Notes: generated from the sequence alone by a model not told the origin. 64,000 nt of DNA from Dehalococcoidia bacterium (GCA_020847985.1 JADLBC010000049.1:48469-112468), one strand, 5' to 3'; shown: positions 25,468 to 34,534, counted from the first letter of the stretch. Program-made: numbers and translations.

Positions 25468-26319
25468 CTATCCGCTATACCCGCGGTCGCGCTCCTGCTT
25501 GAACTCGTTCCAGCCCTTCTCCTGGCGGATACGATGGCGTTCCTCCGCCACGGCGTCCTTCTGGCCGCTGATCGCGCGCATCTCCGGGTCCTGGTTCCAG
25601 GCGAGGCCGTCGCGGATGCCGGCGAGTTCGTAGGCACGGTTGGTGAGCGCCTTGTTCAGGCGAACGGTGCTCTGCGGCAGCGACGCGAGCTTCTTCGCGA
25701 CCGCCTCCGCCGTCGCCTCCAGCTGATCGTCCGCGACGACGCGGTTGACCATGCCGAGCCGCAGCGCCTCGTCCGGGGTGACGACTTCACCCAGAAGCAG
25801 GAGTTCCTTGGCGCGCTTCATGCTCACGAGGTAGGGCGTGATGAGGAACGGCGGCGGGAACCCGTGGCGAATCTGGATCTCGCCGAAGCGCGCCGTCTCG
25901 GAGGCGATGGTCAGGTCGCAGGCGCCGGCGAGTTCGCAGCCCTGGCCGACGGCATGGCCGCGTACCGCCGCGATCACCGGCTTGGAGAGGCCCCAGATGC
26001 GGCCCTGCACTTCGGGCCCGCCGGGGGCCGGCTGGTCGTCTGGATAGAGCCCGGCCCACATATCGCCACCGGCGCTGAAGGCCCGCCCGGCACCGATGAG
26101 GACCGCGACGCGTGCCTCGTCATCGCCCTCGAGACGGTCGAGCGCCGCCATGAGCAACCGCTGGACGTTTTTGTTCAAGGCGTTGAGCACGACCGGGCGG
26201 TTGAGCGTGATCCATGCGACGTTGTCGCGCACTTCGTACAGGACGTCGTCGGCCGACGGCGGCGGGATGGCAATGCCGTCCGGGGTCTTCTTCCAGTTGC
26301 TGGTGTCGGGTTCGGCCAC
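25468..26319 (-). CDS. enoyl-CoA hydratase/isomerase family protein
   Basis: A 283-residue crotonase-fold enzyme. The CoA/oxyanion-hole segments are IGAGRAFSAGGDMWAGL and RGHAVGQGCELAGACDL; a candidate catalytic Glu lies in FGEIQIRHGFPPP. The N-terminus carries an extra ~25 residues before the first strand. The GTG start has an AAGGAGG ribosome site. It lies 88 bases behind the stop of the two-domain CoA-transferase on the same strand, which suggests it hydrates or isomerises the CoA ester that enzyme makes. The exact substrate is unknown. The frame is open upstream to 26628 but without support. Confidence 0.88.
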   Translation of the reverse strand: MAEPDTSNWKKTPDGIAIPPPSADDVLYEVRDNVAWITLNRPVVLNALNKNVQRLLMAALDRLEGDDEARVAVLIGAGRAFSAGGDMWAGLYPDDQPAPGGPEVQGRIWGLSKPVIAAVRGHAVGQGCELAGACDLTIASETARFGEIQIRHGFPPPFLITPYLVSMKRAKELLLLGEVVTPDEALRLGMVNRVVADDQLEATAEAVAKKLASLPQSTVRLNKALTNRAYELAGIRDGLAWNQDPEMRAISGQKDAVAEERHRIRQEKGWNEFKQERDRGYSG

Positions 26320-26407
26320 GGGGGCCTCCTTGGGATGGTTCGAATGGCAAAAAGCATCGCCGCCGCCGCGAGTGCGGGCAATGCGACAAGGAAACGACGG
26401 CCCCGTC

Positions 26408-28687
26408 CTACGGAACGATGAACGGCCCGCCCTGGACCATCGCGCCGGCGGCGAGCACGGCGTCGATCTCCTCCGGCGCGAGGCCGTGCTCCGTGAGCAA
26501 CTGCGTGCTGTGTTCGCCGAGCCCCGGCGCCTGCTTCGGGCCCTCACGCTGCGTGCGGCTGAAGAGCGCGTACTTCCCCGCCACCCACACGGGCCGTCCG
26601 CCGCCGAAGTCCGACTGCTCGACCGCACCCTGCGCGAGATAGTCCGGCACCGATGTCAGCTCGCGATTTACGCGGGCGGGCGCGGCGGCCACGCCGGCAT
26701 CGGCGAGGGTCGCCACCGCCTCATCGCGCGTCAGCTTCGCAAACGACGCCGCGAGCGCGTCCACCGTGGCGGCTTCGTCCAGGTCCACGCCATTGGGCAG
26801 CAGGCGTGCGGCCGCCAGCCGGGCACGGTCGCCCTCGGCCGTGGCCTGCAGGCGGAGGAAGCCATCGCTCGCCGCGTAGTACCGGTCGAGCGCGGACGGC
26901 CCCTGGTAATCGGTGCCGCCGATTCGCGCCGGCGGCCGCCCGTCGTAGCGCACCAGTTCGCCCGACTGGAACATGACCGACTGCGCGGCGAGGGAGGTCG
27001 TGACGGCCTGGCCCTCGCCCGTCCGGGCCCGGTGCAAGAGCGCGAAGACGGCGCCCAGCGCGGCCGTGGCAGCGCTGGCGACATCGTTCACGGGCACGGC
27101 GAAGAAGACGGGGTCGCCATCGCCGCCCTGCGCCACCATCATGCCGCTCGCCGCCTGCAGGAGCGGGTCGAAGCCGGGTTCGTTCGCCATCGGGCCGGCG
27201 TGGCCGTAGCCCGTGACGGTCACGGTGATGATGCGCGGGTTCACCGCCTTCAGCGAGTCGTAATCGATGCGCAGGCGCTGCAGCACGCCGGGCCGGTAGT
27301 TGTCGACCACCACGTCGCTGTTCGCTACCAGCCGGAGGAAGGCATCGCGGCCCTCCTTCTTCTGCAGGTCGAGTGCGATGCTCCGCTTGCCCAGGTTGTA
27401 CCCGACGAATCCCGCGCCGGAGGAGCGGAAGGTGTCGCCGCCCAGCGGTTCGACCTTGAGCACGTCGGCGCCGAAGTCGGCCAGGATGGAACCCGCGTAG
27501 GTGCCGGCGATGATCGCGCCGAGGTCGAGCGCACGAACACCCGCGAGCGGCCCCGGGCCCGGCGCCTCGGCGCCCGTGGGCTTGAGCGGCGACGTGTGCG
27601 GTCCCGGCTCGCTGGAGGCGCCGAGCGCGGGCGATGGCGTTCGCACGGTGGCCGGCGATGCCGCCAGGTTGATGGGGATGCCCGGCATGGCGACGCGCCC
27701 CGCGTTCGGGTCGTCCACGGTCGTCCACATGCCGATGGCCGGGATCTGCGGGTGCGCCAGCCAGGTCTCGCGGTCCCAGACGGGGCCGCATGGGCAGCCG
27801 CCGTCGGCGATGATCGTCAGCCACTCCGCGGCAGGCTTCGTACGCATCACGGCTTCGATGCGCTCCGAGACCCAGGGCATGTTCTCCGGGAGCCACATCA
27901 TCGCGGGCTCACCGCCGATGCGGGGGTCGATGAGCAACTCATCGAGCAGCCCGACGGCTGTCAGCAGCGCGACGCGGAATGCGGGCGTCAGCCCGGCGGC
28001 GAAGATCCACTCGCCGTCGGCGCACTGGTAAAGCCGGTAGGTCGGCGTGCCGCCGGTGGGCGGCCCCTTGGGGCGCGGCGGGTCGCCGGTGCGATGGGTG
28101 ACGCCCCCCGTGGTGGCCGCGAGCGCCGCCTGGATGCCGCCGACCGTCACCGCCTGGCCGCGGCCGGACCGTTCACGTTCGATGAATGCGGAGACGATGC
28201 CGCTCGCGCCCATGACGGCCTGCATGTAGAGCACGTGCGGGATGACGGGATCCACCGGCACGGGCGTCTTCGCGAACTGGCTCATGCCAATGCCCGAAGC
28301 CGCGCACAACAGCTCGATCGACTCCACGGGCAGCGGCCACGAGGGCGTATGGAGATAGGCCAGCGCGGGATTGAGCTTGGTCATCGAGGCCGGGTCCAGC
28401 CCGGCCGCTTCGAGGACGTCGAGTGGCTGGGAGAACACACAGCCATCGGCCGTGGCGAGTAGCTCGCGCAGCCGCGCGGCGTCCGCCGGGACGTTGATAT
28501 CGAGCACCAGCCCCTGCTTGTTCCGGTTCCAGAGTGGGAAGCCGGGGTTCGATCGGCCCCTCTCGCCGCCGGGCGGCTCAACCTTGATGACCTCGGCCCC
28601 GAAGTCGGCGAGGTGCATCGCCGCCATCGGGCCGGCGAGCCCCTCACTGCAATCCAGGATGCGAAACCCATCCAGCGGCGCTGTCAT
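26408..28687 (-). CDS. two-domain class III CoA-transferase lacking the catalytic Asp in both halves
   Basis: A 759-residue fusion of two CaiB/BaiF modules (LDGFRILDCSEGLAG at the N-terminus; GPLAGVRALDLGAIIAG at about residue 380), joined by a Pro/Gly-rich linker. At the place where active members have G-Q-x-[VI]-D, the first half reads GRGQAVTVGG and the second GEGQAVTTSL, so Thr replaces the nucleophilic Asp twice; both were confirmed in the DNA. The fold and CoA-binding segments otherwise look intact. It may be a non-catalytic partner, use another nucleophile or have changed chemistry. It sits in the middle of the minus-strand catabolic set, followed by an enoyl-CoA hydratase gene. Confidence 0.85.
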   Translation of the reverse strand: MTAPLDGFRILDCSEGLAGPMAAMHLADFGAEVIKVEPPGGERGRSNPGFPLWNRNKQGLVLDINVPADAARLRELLATADGCVFSQPLDVLEAAGLDPASMTKLNPALAYLHTPSWPLPVESIELLCAASGIGMSQFAKTPVPVDPVIPHVLYMQAVMGASGIVSAFIERERSGRGQAVTVGGIQAALAATTGGVTHRTGDPPRPKGPPTGGTPTYRLYQCADGEWIFAAGLTPAFRVALLTAVGLLDELLIDPRIGGEPAMMWLPENMPWVSERIEAVMRTKPAAEWLTIIADGGCPCGPVWDRETWLAHPQIPAIGMWTTVDDPNAGRVAMPGIPINLAASPATVRTPSPALGASSEPGPHTSPLKPTGAEAPGPGPLAGVRALDLGAIIAGTYAGSILADFGADVLKVEPLGGDTFRSSGAGFVGYNLGKRSIALDLQKKEGRDAFLRLVANSDVVVDNYRPGVLQRLRIDYDSLKAVNPRIITVTVTGYGHAGPMANEPGFDPLLQAASGMMVAQGGDGDPVFFAVPVNDVASAATAALGAVFALLHRARTGEGQAVTTSLAAQSVMFQSGELVRYDGRPPARIGGTDYQGPSALDRYYAASDGFLRLQATAEGDRARLAAARLLPNGVDLDEAATVDALAASFAKLTRDEAVATLADAGVAAAPARVNRELTSVPDYLAQGAVEQSDFGGGRPVWVAGKYALFSRTQREGPKQAPGLGEHSTQLLTEHGLAPEEIDAVLAAGAMVQGGPFIVP

Positions 28688-28762
28688 CCGTGCCCCTCAC
28701 GTCGAAACTCGGCATCCGCCGGCACACCGTGAGTGCCTACAGGAAGAGCACGCGAGCGTCAA

Positions 28763-28787
28763 ACCCGGGGCCTCCGGGGCGGCCCCG
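28763..28787 (-). terminator. possible terminator after class III CoA-transferase
   Basis: On the minus strand CGGGGCC, an 8-base loop and GGCCCCG are followed by GGTTTG, 17 bases after the stop at 28805. A TTGACG (-35-like, 28762-28757) overlaps its end, so the following CoA-transferase gene may have its own promoter, though I see no good -10. Confidence 0.42.
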
Positions 28788-28804
28788 ATCAGACGCAATT
28801 CGCG

Positions 28805-30001
28805 CTACTGCGGGGCGTCCGCCGCGACACCCTTCGCGATCAAGGCGGCCACGCCATCGGCGTCGAGGCCGGCCCTGCCGAGGATCTCGGCGGTGTGCTG
28901 GCCCGGTCGCGGCGCTCCCCCCTGGGGCCCGCCGGGCGTGCGCGAAAGCTTCACCGGCGTCCCCGAGACCTTCAGGCTCGCGCCCGTCCACGTCGGCAGG
29001 TCGACGAGCATCCCGCGGGCGTTCACCTGCGGGTCGGCGACGACCTTATCCACCGTGTTCAGCGGGCCAATCAGGCAGAAGTCGCTCAACTGCTCCTGCC
29101 ACTCGGCCTGCGTCTTCTGGCGGAAGGCGTTGAAGAGGATCGGCTCGAGTTCCGGGTAGTTCTTCGTGCGCCCGGCGTTGGTGGCGAACCGCTCGTCCGT
29201 CACCAGTTCGTCGCAGCCGATGAGCGCGCAGAACATCGCCCAGTTGTGGTCCTTCACGTTCGCGAGCACGACCCAGCCGTCCTTCGCCGGGAGCGCCTGG
29301 TGCGGCGTCGCGAGCGGGTGGCGGAGGCCGACCGGGCCGGGCACTTCGCCAGTAGAGGTGTAGCGCACGATGGCGTTCTCCATGAGCGCGACCTGGCAAT
29401 CGAGCATCGCCACATCGACGTGTTGCCCGAGCCCCGACTTCGACCGCTCGACGAGCGCGGAGAGCACGCCGATGGCGGTGTACATGCCGCCCGCCATGTC
29501 GCCGATGGAGTAGCCCGCGCGGGCCGGGGGGCCGCCATCGTGGCCGGTCATGCTCATCACGCCGCCCATGCCCTGCACGATGGCATCGACGGCCCCGCGC
29601 GAACGGTATGGCCCCGAATGCCCGAAGCCGGAGGTCGAGGCGTACACGAGCGCAGGGTTGATCTGGCGCAGGGTCTCGTAATCGAACCCGAGCTTGGCCA
29701 TCGTGCCCGGCGAGAAGTTCTCCGTGAGCACATCGACATCGCGCACCAGGCTGTAGATGACCTCTTTCGCCTCGGGCGCCTTGAGGTCGAGCATGATGCT
29801 CTTCTTGCCGCGGTTCACACTGAAGAAGTAGGTGCTGACGCCGTGGACGTATGGGCCCTGGCCGCGGCGCGTCTCATTCTGGCCGGCTGTCTCGATCTTC
29901 CAGACCTCGGCGCCCATGTCGGCGAGAATCATCACGCCGTAGGGGCCGGCCAGCGCCCACGTAAAATCCAGGACCTTGATGCCGGAGAGGGGACCAGGCA
30001 T
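28805..30001 (-). CDS. class III (CaiB/BaiF) CoA-transferase
   Basis: A 398-residue, single-module CoA-transferase of normal length. It begins PGPLSGIKVLDFTWALAGPY and has the nucleophilic Asp in GQHVDVAMLDCQ. The SVNRGKKSIMLDLK segment is the usual CoA-binding region. Reaction: exchange of CoA between two carboxylates, substrate unknown. The frame is open to 30211; ATG 30001 is at the family N-terminus. It lies 20 bases after the enoyl-CoA hydratase stop, so the two form one operon with the MaoC-like genes upstream. Confidence 0.92.
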   Translation of the reverse strand: MPGPLSGIKVLDFTWALAGPYGVMILADMGAEVWKIETAGQNETRRGQGPYVHGVSTYFFSVNRGKKSIMLDLKAPEAKEVIYSLVRDVDVLTENFSPGTMAKLGFDYETLRQINPALVYASTSGFGHSGPYRSRGAVDAIVQGMGGVMSMTGHDGGPPARAGYSIGDMAGGMYTAIGVLSALVERSKSGLGQHVDVAMLDCQVALMENAIVRYTSTGEVPGPVGLRHPLATPHQALPAKDGWVVLANVKDHNWAMFCALIGCDELVTDERFATNAGRTKNYPELEPILFNAFRQKTQAEWQEQLSDFCLIGPLNTVDKVVADPQVNARGMLVDLPTWTGASLKVSGTPVKLSRTPGGPQGGAPRPGQHTAEILGRAGLDADGVAALIAKGVAADAPQ

Positions 30002-30021
30002 GACGACCTCCAGGGGGTTCG

Positions 30022-30774
30022 TTAGCGTCCGGTGACACGCCGCGTGGCGTCGCGGAACCGGTCCACCTGTTCGGGGCTGCCGCGCAGGCGGCGGTTGGCT
30101 TCGTCCTCCATCGCGGAGGCTTCGGCCGAGAGCGTGGCGGCGTCGATCACGCGCTTGGTTTCGCGCACGGCCGCGGCCGAATGGCTGGCGATGGTCTCGG
30201 CGAGGGCCCACGCCGCGGGCAGGAGCTCCGCCTGCGGGTAGACTTCGGTCACGAGCCCGTAGGCGTGCGCCTCGGCGGCCGTGAACTTGCGCGCGGTGAA
30301 AATGAGCTCCTTCGCCCGCTCGGCGCCGACCAGCCGGGGGAGCGTGGCCGCCGCGACGACCAGGCCATACTCCGCGCCGGGCAGCCGGAAGGTGGCGTTC
30401 TCCGCGGCCAGGCGGATATCGCAGGCAATGGCCAGCCGCGCGCCACCGCCGTAGCAGTAGCCGTTGACGGCGGCGATCACGGGCATCGGCATGGACGCGG
30501 GCCGCGCGATGGCCGACGACGTGCGCCGCGGCCGCTCCTGCGTCTCGACGCCGCTCATCTCGAGCATGTCGCCGCCCGCGCAGAACGCCTTTTCGCCGCT
30601 GCCGGTGAGGATGACGCAGGCGACCTCGGGATCATCGGCGGCGCGCGAAAAGGCATCGTCGAGCGCGGCGTTCAGGGCCGCGCTGAGCGCGTGATGGCGT
30701 TCGGGCCGGTTGAGCGTGAGCAGCACCACGCCGCCACGCCGTTCTTCCAGGACGAGGGGTTCGGATTCAGTCAT
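30022..30774 (-). CDS. enoyl-CoA hydratase/isomerase family protein
   Basis: A 250-residue crotonase-fold enzyme. Oxyanion-hole and CoA segments are EKAFCAGGDMLEM and NGYCYGGGARLAIACDIRL; the catalytic Glu region is FRLPGAEYGLVVAA. Length is normal. ATG 30774 was chosen over the GTG 30 bases upstream because the protein then starts directly before the first strand (VLEERRGGVVLLTLNRP). It stands between the MaoC-type genes and the CoA-transferase in one operon, consistent with beta-oxidation-like degradation. Confidence 0.9.
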   Translation of the reverse strand: MTESEPLVLEERRGGVVLLTLNRPERHHALSAALNAALDDAFSRAADDPEVACVILTGSGEKAFCAGGDMLEMSGVETQERPRRTSSAIARPASMPMPVIAAVNGYCYGGGARLAIACDIRLAAENATFRLPGAEYGLVVAAATLPRLVGAERAKELIFTARKFTAAEAHAYGLVTEVYPQAELLPAAWALAETIASHSAAAVRETKRVIDAATLSAEASAMEDEANRRLRGSPEQVDRFRDATRRVTGR

Positions 30775-30823
30775 AAGCGGGCGCAGTCTACCCGCCAATG
30801 CCACTGATTGCGCAAGGATGTGG

Positions 30824-31255
30824 CTATCGCCGCGGCCGCAGCGCGTAGATGGAGACGTGCTCCACCTCGGCCAGCCGCTCGCCGCCGCTGGAAGTGACGT
30901 TCACGGTGAACGTGATGTAGCGGTCCCCGTTCCGTTCGGAGAGGCCGACGACTTCGCCGCTGACGGTCGCCTTCGTGCCCACGGGCGCCGCCACATGCAC
31001 CTTCATGTCCGAGGAGACGTGCACGCCGGCGGTGTAGTGGAAGGTCTCGTGGATGAGCCGCCCGTACGCGGCCAGGTAGATCCCCGGGGGCACGAGTGCA
31101 CGGCCGTCCACGGTGTACGTCTCGGCACGTTCTCCGGTCTTGTCGAGGAATGCCTGAACGAAGGGGGCGTCGAAGGTGACTTCATACGCGTTCAGTGGCG
31201 TCCCCGGGCGGGCGGTCTCCTCTGTCAGCGGCGGCAGCGTGGCGTGTTCGGCCAT
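30824..31255 (-). CDS. MaoC-like hotdog-fold protein, second gene of pair
   Basis: A 143-residue hotdog-fold protein similar to the dehydratase domains of MaoC/FAS1 type: LVPPGIYLAAYGRLIHETF as the central helix, and APVGTKATVSGEVVGLSERN in the beta sheet. It starts one base inside the stop of the upstream hotdog gene (TGATG), so both are translated together and may form a heterodimer, as half-size hydratases do. Expected role: hydration or dehydration of a CoA ester; substrate not known. Confidence 0.78.
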   Translation of the reverse strand: MAEHATLPPLTEETARPGTPLNAYEVTFDAPFVQAFLDKTGERAETYTVDGRALVPPGIYLAAYGRLIHETFHYTAGVHVSSDMKVHVAAPVGTKATVSGEVVGLSERNGDRYITFTVNVTSSGGERLAEVEHVSIYALRPRR

Positions 31256-31647
31256 CAGTTGGCCCCCACGATGCAGGACGCCTGCCCGATCGCGGCGACG
31301 TCCCCTTCGGGCATGATGACGCGCACCTCTACGGTCACGCGCCCGCCGTTCGCGGGCGCCGGGGGCTCGACGACGGTGCCCTCGATGGTCACTTCGCCGC
31401 CTTCGTACACGGGACGCCGCAGCCGCCCGCTCAGGGTCGAGCCGGTGAGCCAGTTGGCGCCGAAGGATTCGAACATGAGGCGGCTCATGTAGGCGAGGAT
31501 GGTCGACCCCGAGACGAGGCCGCCGCGATACCCCATCTCGCGGGCCTTCTCATCGTCGTGGATACTTCCCTTGGATTCCGCCGCGCTGTTGATGGGCAGC
31601 AGGCGAATGGGTTTGAGCGCGGCGTCGCGTTCGAGCAGATCGGGCAT
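31255..31647 (-). CDS. MaoC-like hotdog-fold protein, first gene of pair
   Basis: A 130-residue hotdog-fold protein with the family's glycine-rich helix start GYRGGLVSGSTILAYMSR and the beta-strand VTIEGTVVEPPAPANGGR. It is translationally coupled to the next hotdog gene. ATG 31647 has a GGAGG ribosome site, and a GGGGGC-gtg-GCCCCC hairpin (31657-31671) touches that site, which could limit translation. The frame is open to 31875, which would run into the divergent LysR gene. This is the first gene of the minus-strand catabolic operon. Confidence 0.78.
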   Translation of the reverse strand: MPDLLERDAALKPIRLLPINSAAESKGSIHDDEKAREMGYRGGLVSGSTILAYMSRLMFESFGANWLTGSTLSGRLRRPVYEGGEVTIEGTVVEPPAPANGGRVTVEVRVIMPEGDVAAIGQASCIVGAN

Positions 31648-31794
31648 GGGACCTCCGGGGGCGTGGCCCCCAACGCGGGTTGCGCCATCCTTGGCCGCGC
31701 GCGACCGGCGCGTCAACGGGCTGTGTTCGAATCCATCATTCGGGAATTCCGAGCGAACTTCGGCCTCCGGGCTGCGAAATCCCGCATGGACGCG

Positions 31795-31800
31795 TACAAT
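31795..31800 (+). promoter_or_regulatory. -10 box upstream of lysR gene
   Basis: TACAAT lies 56 bases before the LysR start. The best -35 candidate 17 bases upstream (CTGCGA) is weak. The region lies between two divergent units, where a LysR protein would be expected to bind. Confidence 0.35.
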
Positions 31801-31855
31801 CCGCAGCCACCGGCGGAGCGCGGCACGAGGAACAGGGGCAGCGAGGGCCAGGCTC

Positions 31856-32785
31856 ATGCGCATCGAAGCGATCAACTCCTTCGCTCATCTCGTCCGCGAG
31901 GGCTCCTACCCGGCGGCCTCCGAACAGCTCTTCCTCAGCCCGACGACCATCTACGGACACGTCAAGAGCATCGAGGAAGAGCTCCAGGCCACGCTGGTGC
32001 ACTTCAACGGCCGCAAGCTTGAACTTTCACGCGCCGGCGCCCGGTTCCTGATGTTCGCGGAGAAGATGCTTGAGGAACGGCAGCGGATGGAGCGCGACAT
32101 CCTCGGGCTCGCGCGCTCCGATGCCGCGCGCCTGCGCATTTCGAGCCTGCACGGGCCCAGCATCCATCTCCTGCCGCCGGTCATCGCCGCCTTCCACGCC
32201 AGCCACCCCGACGTCACCGTGACCGTGAGCGCGAACGGCGTGGGCGAATGCGAAGCGGCCCTCGTCAGTGGGCAGGCGGACCTCGCCATCCTCAACGACC
32301 TGCACGAAGACGAACTCTCCGGTCCGTACGGCGCGACGCCTCTCTACGAGGACACGGTCGAACTGGTCATCCGCGCCGACTACTACGAGCCACCCGATGT
32401 GCGTCTGCTGGAGCAGTACCCGTTGGCGCTGCAGCCCAGCACCAGCGGCTATCGCCAGCAACTCGAACGCTGGGCGCGCCGCGAGGGCATCACCATCAAG
32501 GCGGCGTTCGAACACACCTCGTTCGACGGCCTGCTTTCGTTCGTGATGCAGGGGGCGTGCATCGGCATGCTGGGGGGTTATGTGCCGAAGCTGACCCCCG
32601 TGGGCGAACGGCTGCGCGTGCTCGAACTGCCGAACTTCTCGCTCCGGCGGCGGGTCATGGCGCTGCACCCCGCGCGGCTCGACCCGCTCACGAGCGAGTT
32701 TCTCGCGTTCTTCCGGGCGTACTTCGCCGGCGGGCGACTGGCCGTTGCTTCTGATTCCTCGAACGGACGGGCCGAAATTCTCTGA
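31856..32785 (+). CDS. LysR-type transcriptional regulator
   Basis: A 309-residue LysR regulator. The N-terminal winged HTH is MRIEAINSFAHLVREG followed by SEQLFLSPTTIYGHVKSIEE and LVHFNGRKLELSRAG. The effector domain follows (SSLHGPSIHLLPPVIAAFHA; VSGQADLAILND). It is divergent from the hotdog/hydratase/CoA-transferase operon and directly precedes the ABC-transporter run, so it probably controls one or both, with a pathway intermediate as co-inducer. The frame is open to 31499, but ATG 31856 gives the normal N-terminus behind GCGAGGG. Confidence 0.92.
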   Translation: MRIEAINSFAHLVREGSYPAASEQLFLSPTTIYGHVKSIEEELQATLVHFNGRKLELSRAGARFLMFAEKMLEERQRMERDILGLARSDAARLRISSLHGPSIHLLPPVIAAFHASHPDVTVTVSANGVGECEAALVSGQADLAILNDLHEDELSGPYGATPLYEDTVELVIRADYYEPPDVRLLEQYPLALQPSTSGYRQQLERWARREGITIKAAFEHTSFDGLLSFVMQGACIGMLGGYVPKLTPVGERLRVLELPNFSLRRRVMALHPARLDPLTSEFLAFFRAYFAGGRLAVASDSSNGRAEIL

Positions 32786-32890
32786 TGGCCGCGCCCCGGG
32801 GCTGCTGGTAGAAATCGGCCAGCGGCGGCGCGAGCGGTCACGCACGGGACGGTGTAACCGCCGTTTCCCGGGCCGCTCAAGGGGGGAACC

Positions 32891-34534
32891 ATGCCAGCAA
32901 CTCGCATTTCGCGCCGGCGCGCGCTCCAGGGCTTCGGCGGCGGCGCGGCCGCCTTCGGCGCCAGCGTCCTCTTTGGCGCCTGTGGCGGCGGCGACGACGA
33001 TTCCGGCAGCAGCAGCGAAGGCACACCCGCGCATGCCGACACGCGTGCCACGGCCATCCCCAGCGCGACGGCGAAGACCGGCGGCACCCTCCGTGTCGCG
33101 CTCTCGGGCGATCCCACGGGCCTCGACCCGAGCACCTCGCGCGGCGGCAACGACCACAACTGGCTCTACAGCATCTTCGACAACCTGGTGAACAACGACC
33201 CGACCTTCCAGGTCTCGAAGGGCATCGCCGAGAAGTGGGAGGTCGTCGACGACCTCACCGTCACGTTCACCGTGCCCGCGAGCGGCATCACCTACCACGA
33301 CGGCACCGCCTACAGCGCGCAGGACATCAAGGCCACCATCGACCGCCACCTCGACCCGGCGACGAAGTCGTTCGCGGCGGGGTCGCTGGGCAGCGTCGAC
33401 AAGGTCATCGTCTCGGATTCGACGCACGTCACCTTCAAGCTGAAGACGATCACCGCCTCGCTCTTCGCCATCCTCGGCGACCGCGCGGGCATGATCCTTT
33501 CGCCCACGGCCGTGCAGAAGCTTGGCGAGGACTTCACGAACAAGCCCGTGGGTTCCGGGCCGATGAAGCTCGACAACTGGGCCGTCGGCGCTTCGCAGAA
33601 GATGTCGAAGTTCGCCCAGTACCGGAAGCAGGGGTACCCGTACCTCGATGGCATCGACGTCCAGATCGTGCCGAACTCCTCCGTGCAGTTCGCGAACCTC
33701 CGAAGCGGCAACACCGACCTCATCCAGCTCGGCCAGAAGGACGTGGACGCGGCAAAGAAGGATTCATCGGTCCAGTTCGTGCAGTGGCCGAGCACGGGCT
33801 ATACGCAGGTCAACCTCAACATCTCCCAGAAGCCGCTGAACGACATCCGCATCCGCCAGGCGATGACGTACGCGCTCAACCGCCAGGCAATCCTCGACGG
33901 CATCTATTTCGGCGTGGGTACCCTCGCGAATGGCCCGATCACGCAGGCGCTCTGGGCCTACAACTCGAACCTGAAGCCCATCCAGGAGGACCTGAAGAAG
34001 GCGAAGGAACTCGTCACCGCCGCCGGCTACCCGAACGGCATCACCTTCGACTTCCTCATCACCGCGGGCGAGGAGAACACGCCGCTCTCCGAGATGCTCA
34101 AGGCGCAGTGGGCGCGCGTCGGCCTCAACGTCAACATCGTCCCGGTCACGGCCACGCAGGCGACGACGGACTACCGCGACCAGAAGTACCCGTTCTTCCT
34201 CACGGGCTTCTCCGGCCGCGCCGACCCGGACCTGACGATCTTCGATAACTTCCACAGCACGGGCGCGTTCAACCGCGCGTCGTTCAACAAGTCCTACACG
34301 AAGGAAGAGAGCCAGGTCACGCTCGATCAGAAGATCGAGAAGGCGCGGCAGGTGTACGACCAGGCGCAGCGAAAGGCGCTGTATGACGAGATCCAGAAGC
34401 AGATCGTGGAGAACGCGCACGGCATCTTCTTCACCCACCAGTCGAACCTCGTGGGCCTGAGCAAGCGCGTCCGCAACTTCACCAACTACGGCGACGGCAA
34501 GCTTCGCCTGCATGAAGCCTGGCTCGACGGATGA
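32891..34534 (+). CDS. ABC transporter substrate-binding lipoprotein (family 5, peptide/opine/nickel type)
   Basis: A 547-residue solute-binding protein. It has a twin-arginine export signal (RISRRRALQGFGGGAAAFG) that ends in a lipobox (LFGAC), so it is likely exported folded and then lipid-anchored. The SBP_bac_5 fold is clear: GGTLRVALSGDPTGLDPSTS, then YDNLV-like IFDNLVNNDP, DIRIRQAMTYALNRQAI and the C-terminal DQAQRKALYDEIQKQIVE. It binds the substrate for the two permeases that follow, overlapping them by 4 bases. The neighbouring CoA-transferases suggest an organic acid rather than a peptide; this is inference. Ribosome site CAAGGGGGG. Confidence 0.93.
   Translation: MPATRISRRRALQGFGGGAAAFGASVLFGACGGGDDDSGSSSEGTPAHADTRATAIPSATAKTGGTLRVALSGDPTGLDPSTSRGGNDHNWLYSIFDNLVNNDPTFQVSKGIAEKWEVVDDLTVTFTVPASGITYHDGTAYSAQDIKATIDRHLDPATKSFAAGSLGSVDKVIVSDSTHVTFKLKTITASLFAILGDRAGMILSPTAVQKLGEDFTNKPVGSGPMKLDNWAVGASQKMSKFAQYRKQGYPYLDGIDVQIVPNSSVQFANLRSGNTDLIQLGQKDVDAAKKDSSVQFVQWPSTGYTQVNLNISQKPLNDIRIRQAMTYALNRQAILDGIYFGVGTLANGPITQALWAYNSNLKPIQEDLKKAKELVTAAGYPNGITFDFLITAGEENTPLSEMLKAQWARVGLNVNIVPVTATQATTDYRDQKYPFFLTGFSGRADPDLTIFDNFHSTGAFNRASFNKSYTKEESQVTLDQKIEKARQVYDQAQRKALYDEIQKQIVENAHGIFFTHQSNLVGLSKRVRNFTNYGDGKLRLHEAWLDG

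Noticed and set aside
26096..28462. 788-codon plus-strand open frame opposite the two-domain CoA-transferase
   Set aside because: Arg/Gly/His-rich antisense shadow; the minus strand encodes a clear CaiB/BaiF protein with a normal start.
28734..28762. Promoter TTGACG upstream of the Asp-less CoA-transferase gene
   Set aside because: The -35 is good, but the hexamer at the right distance (TAGGCA) matches too poorly to call.
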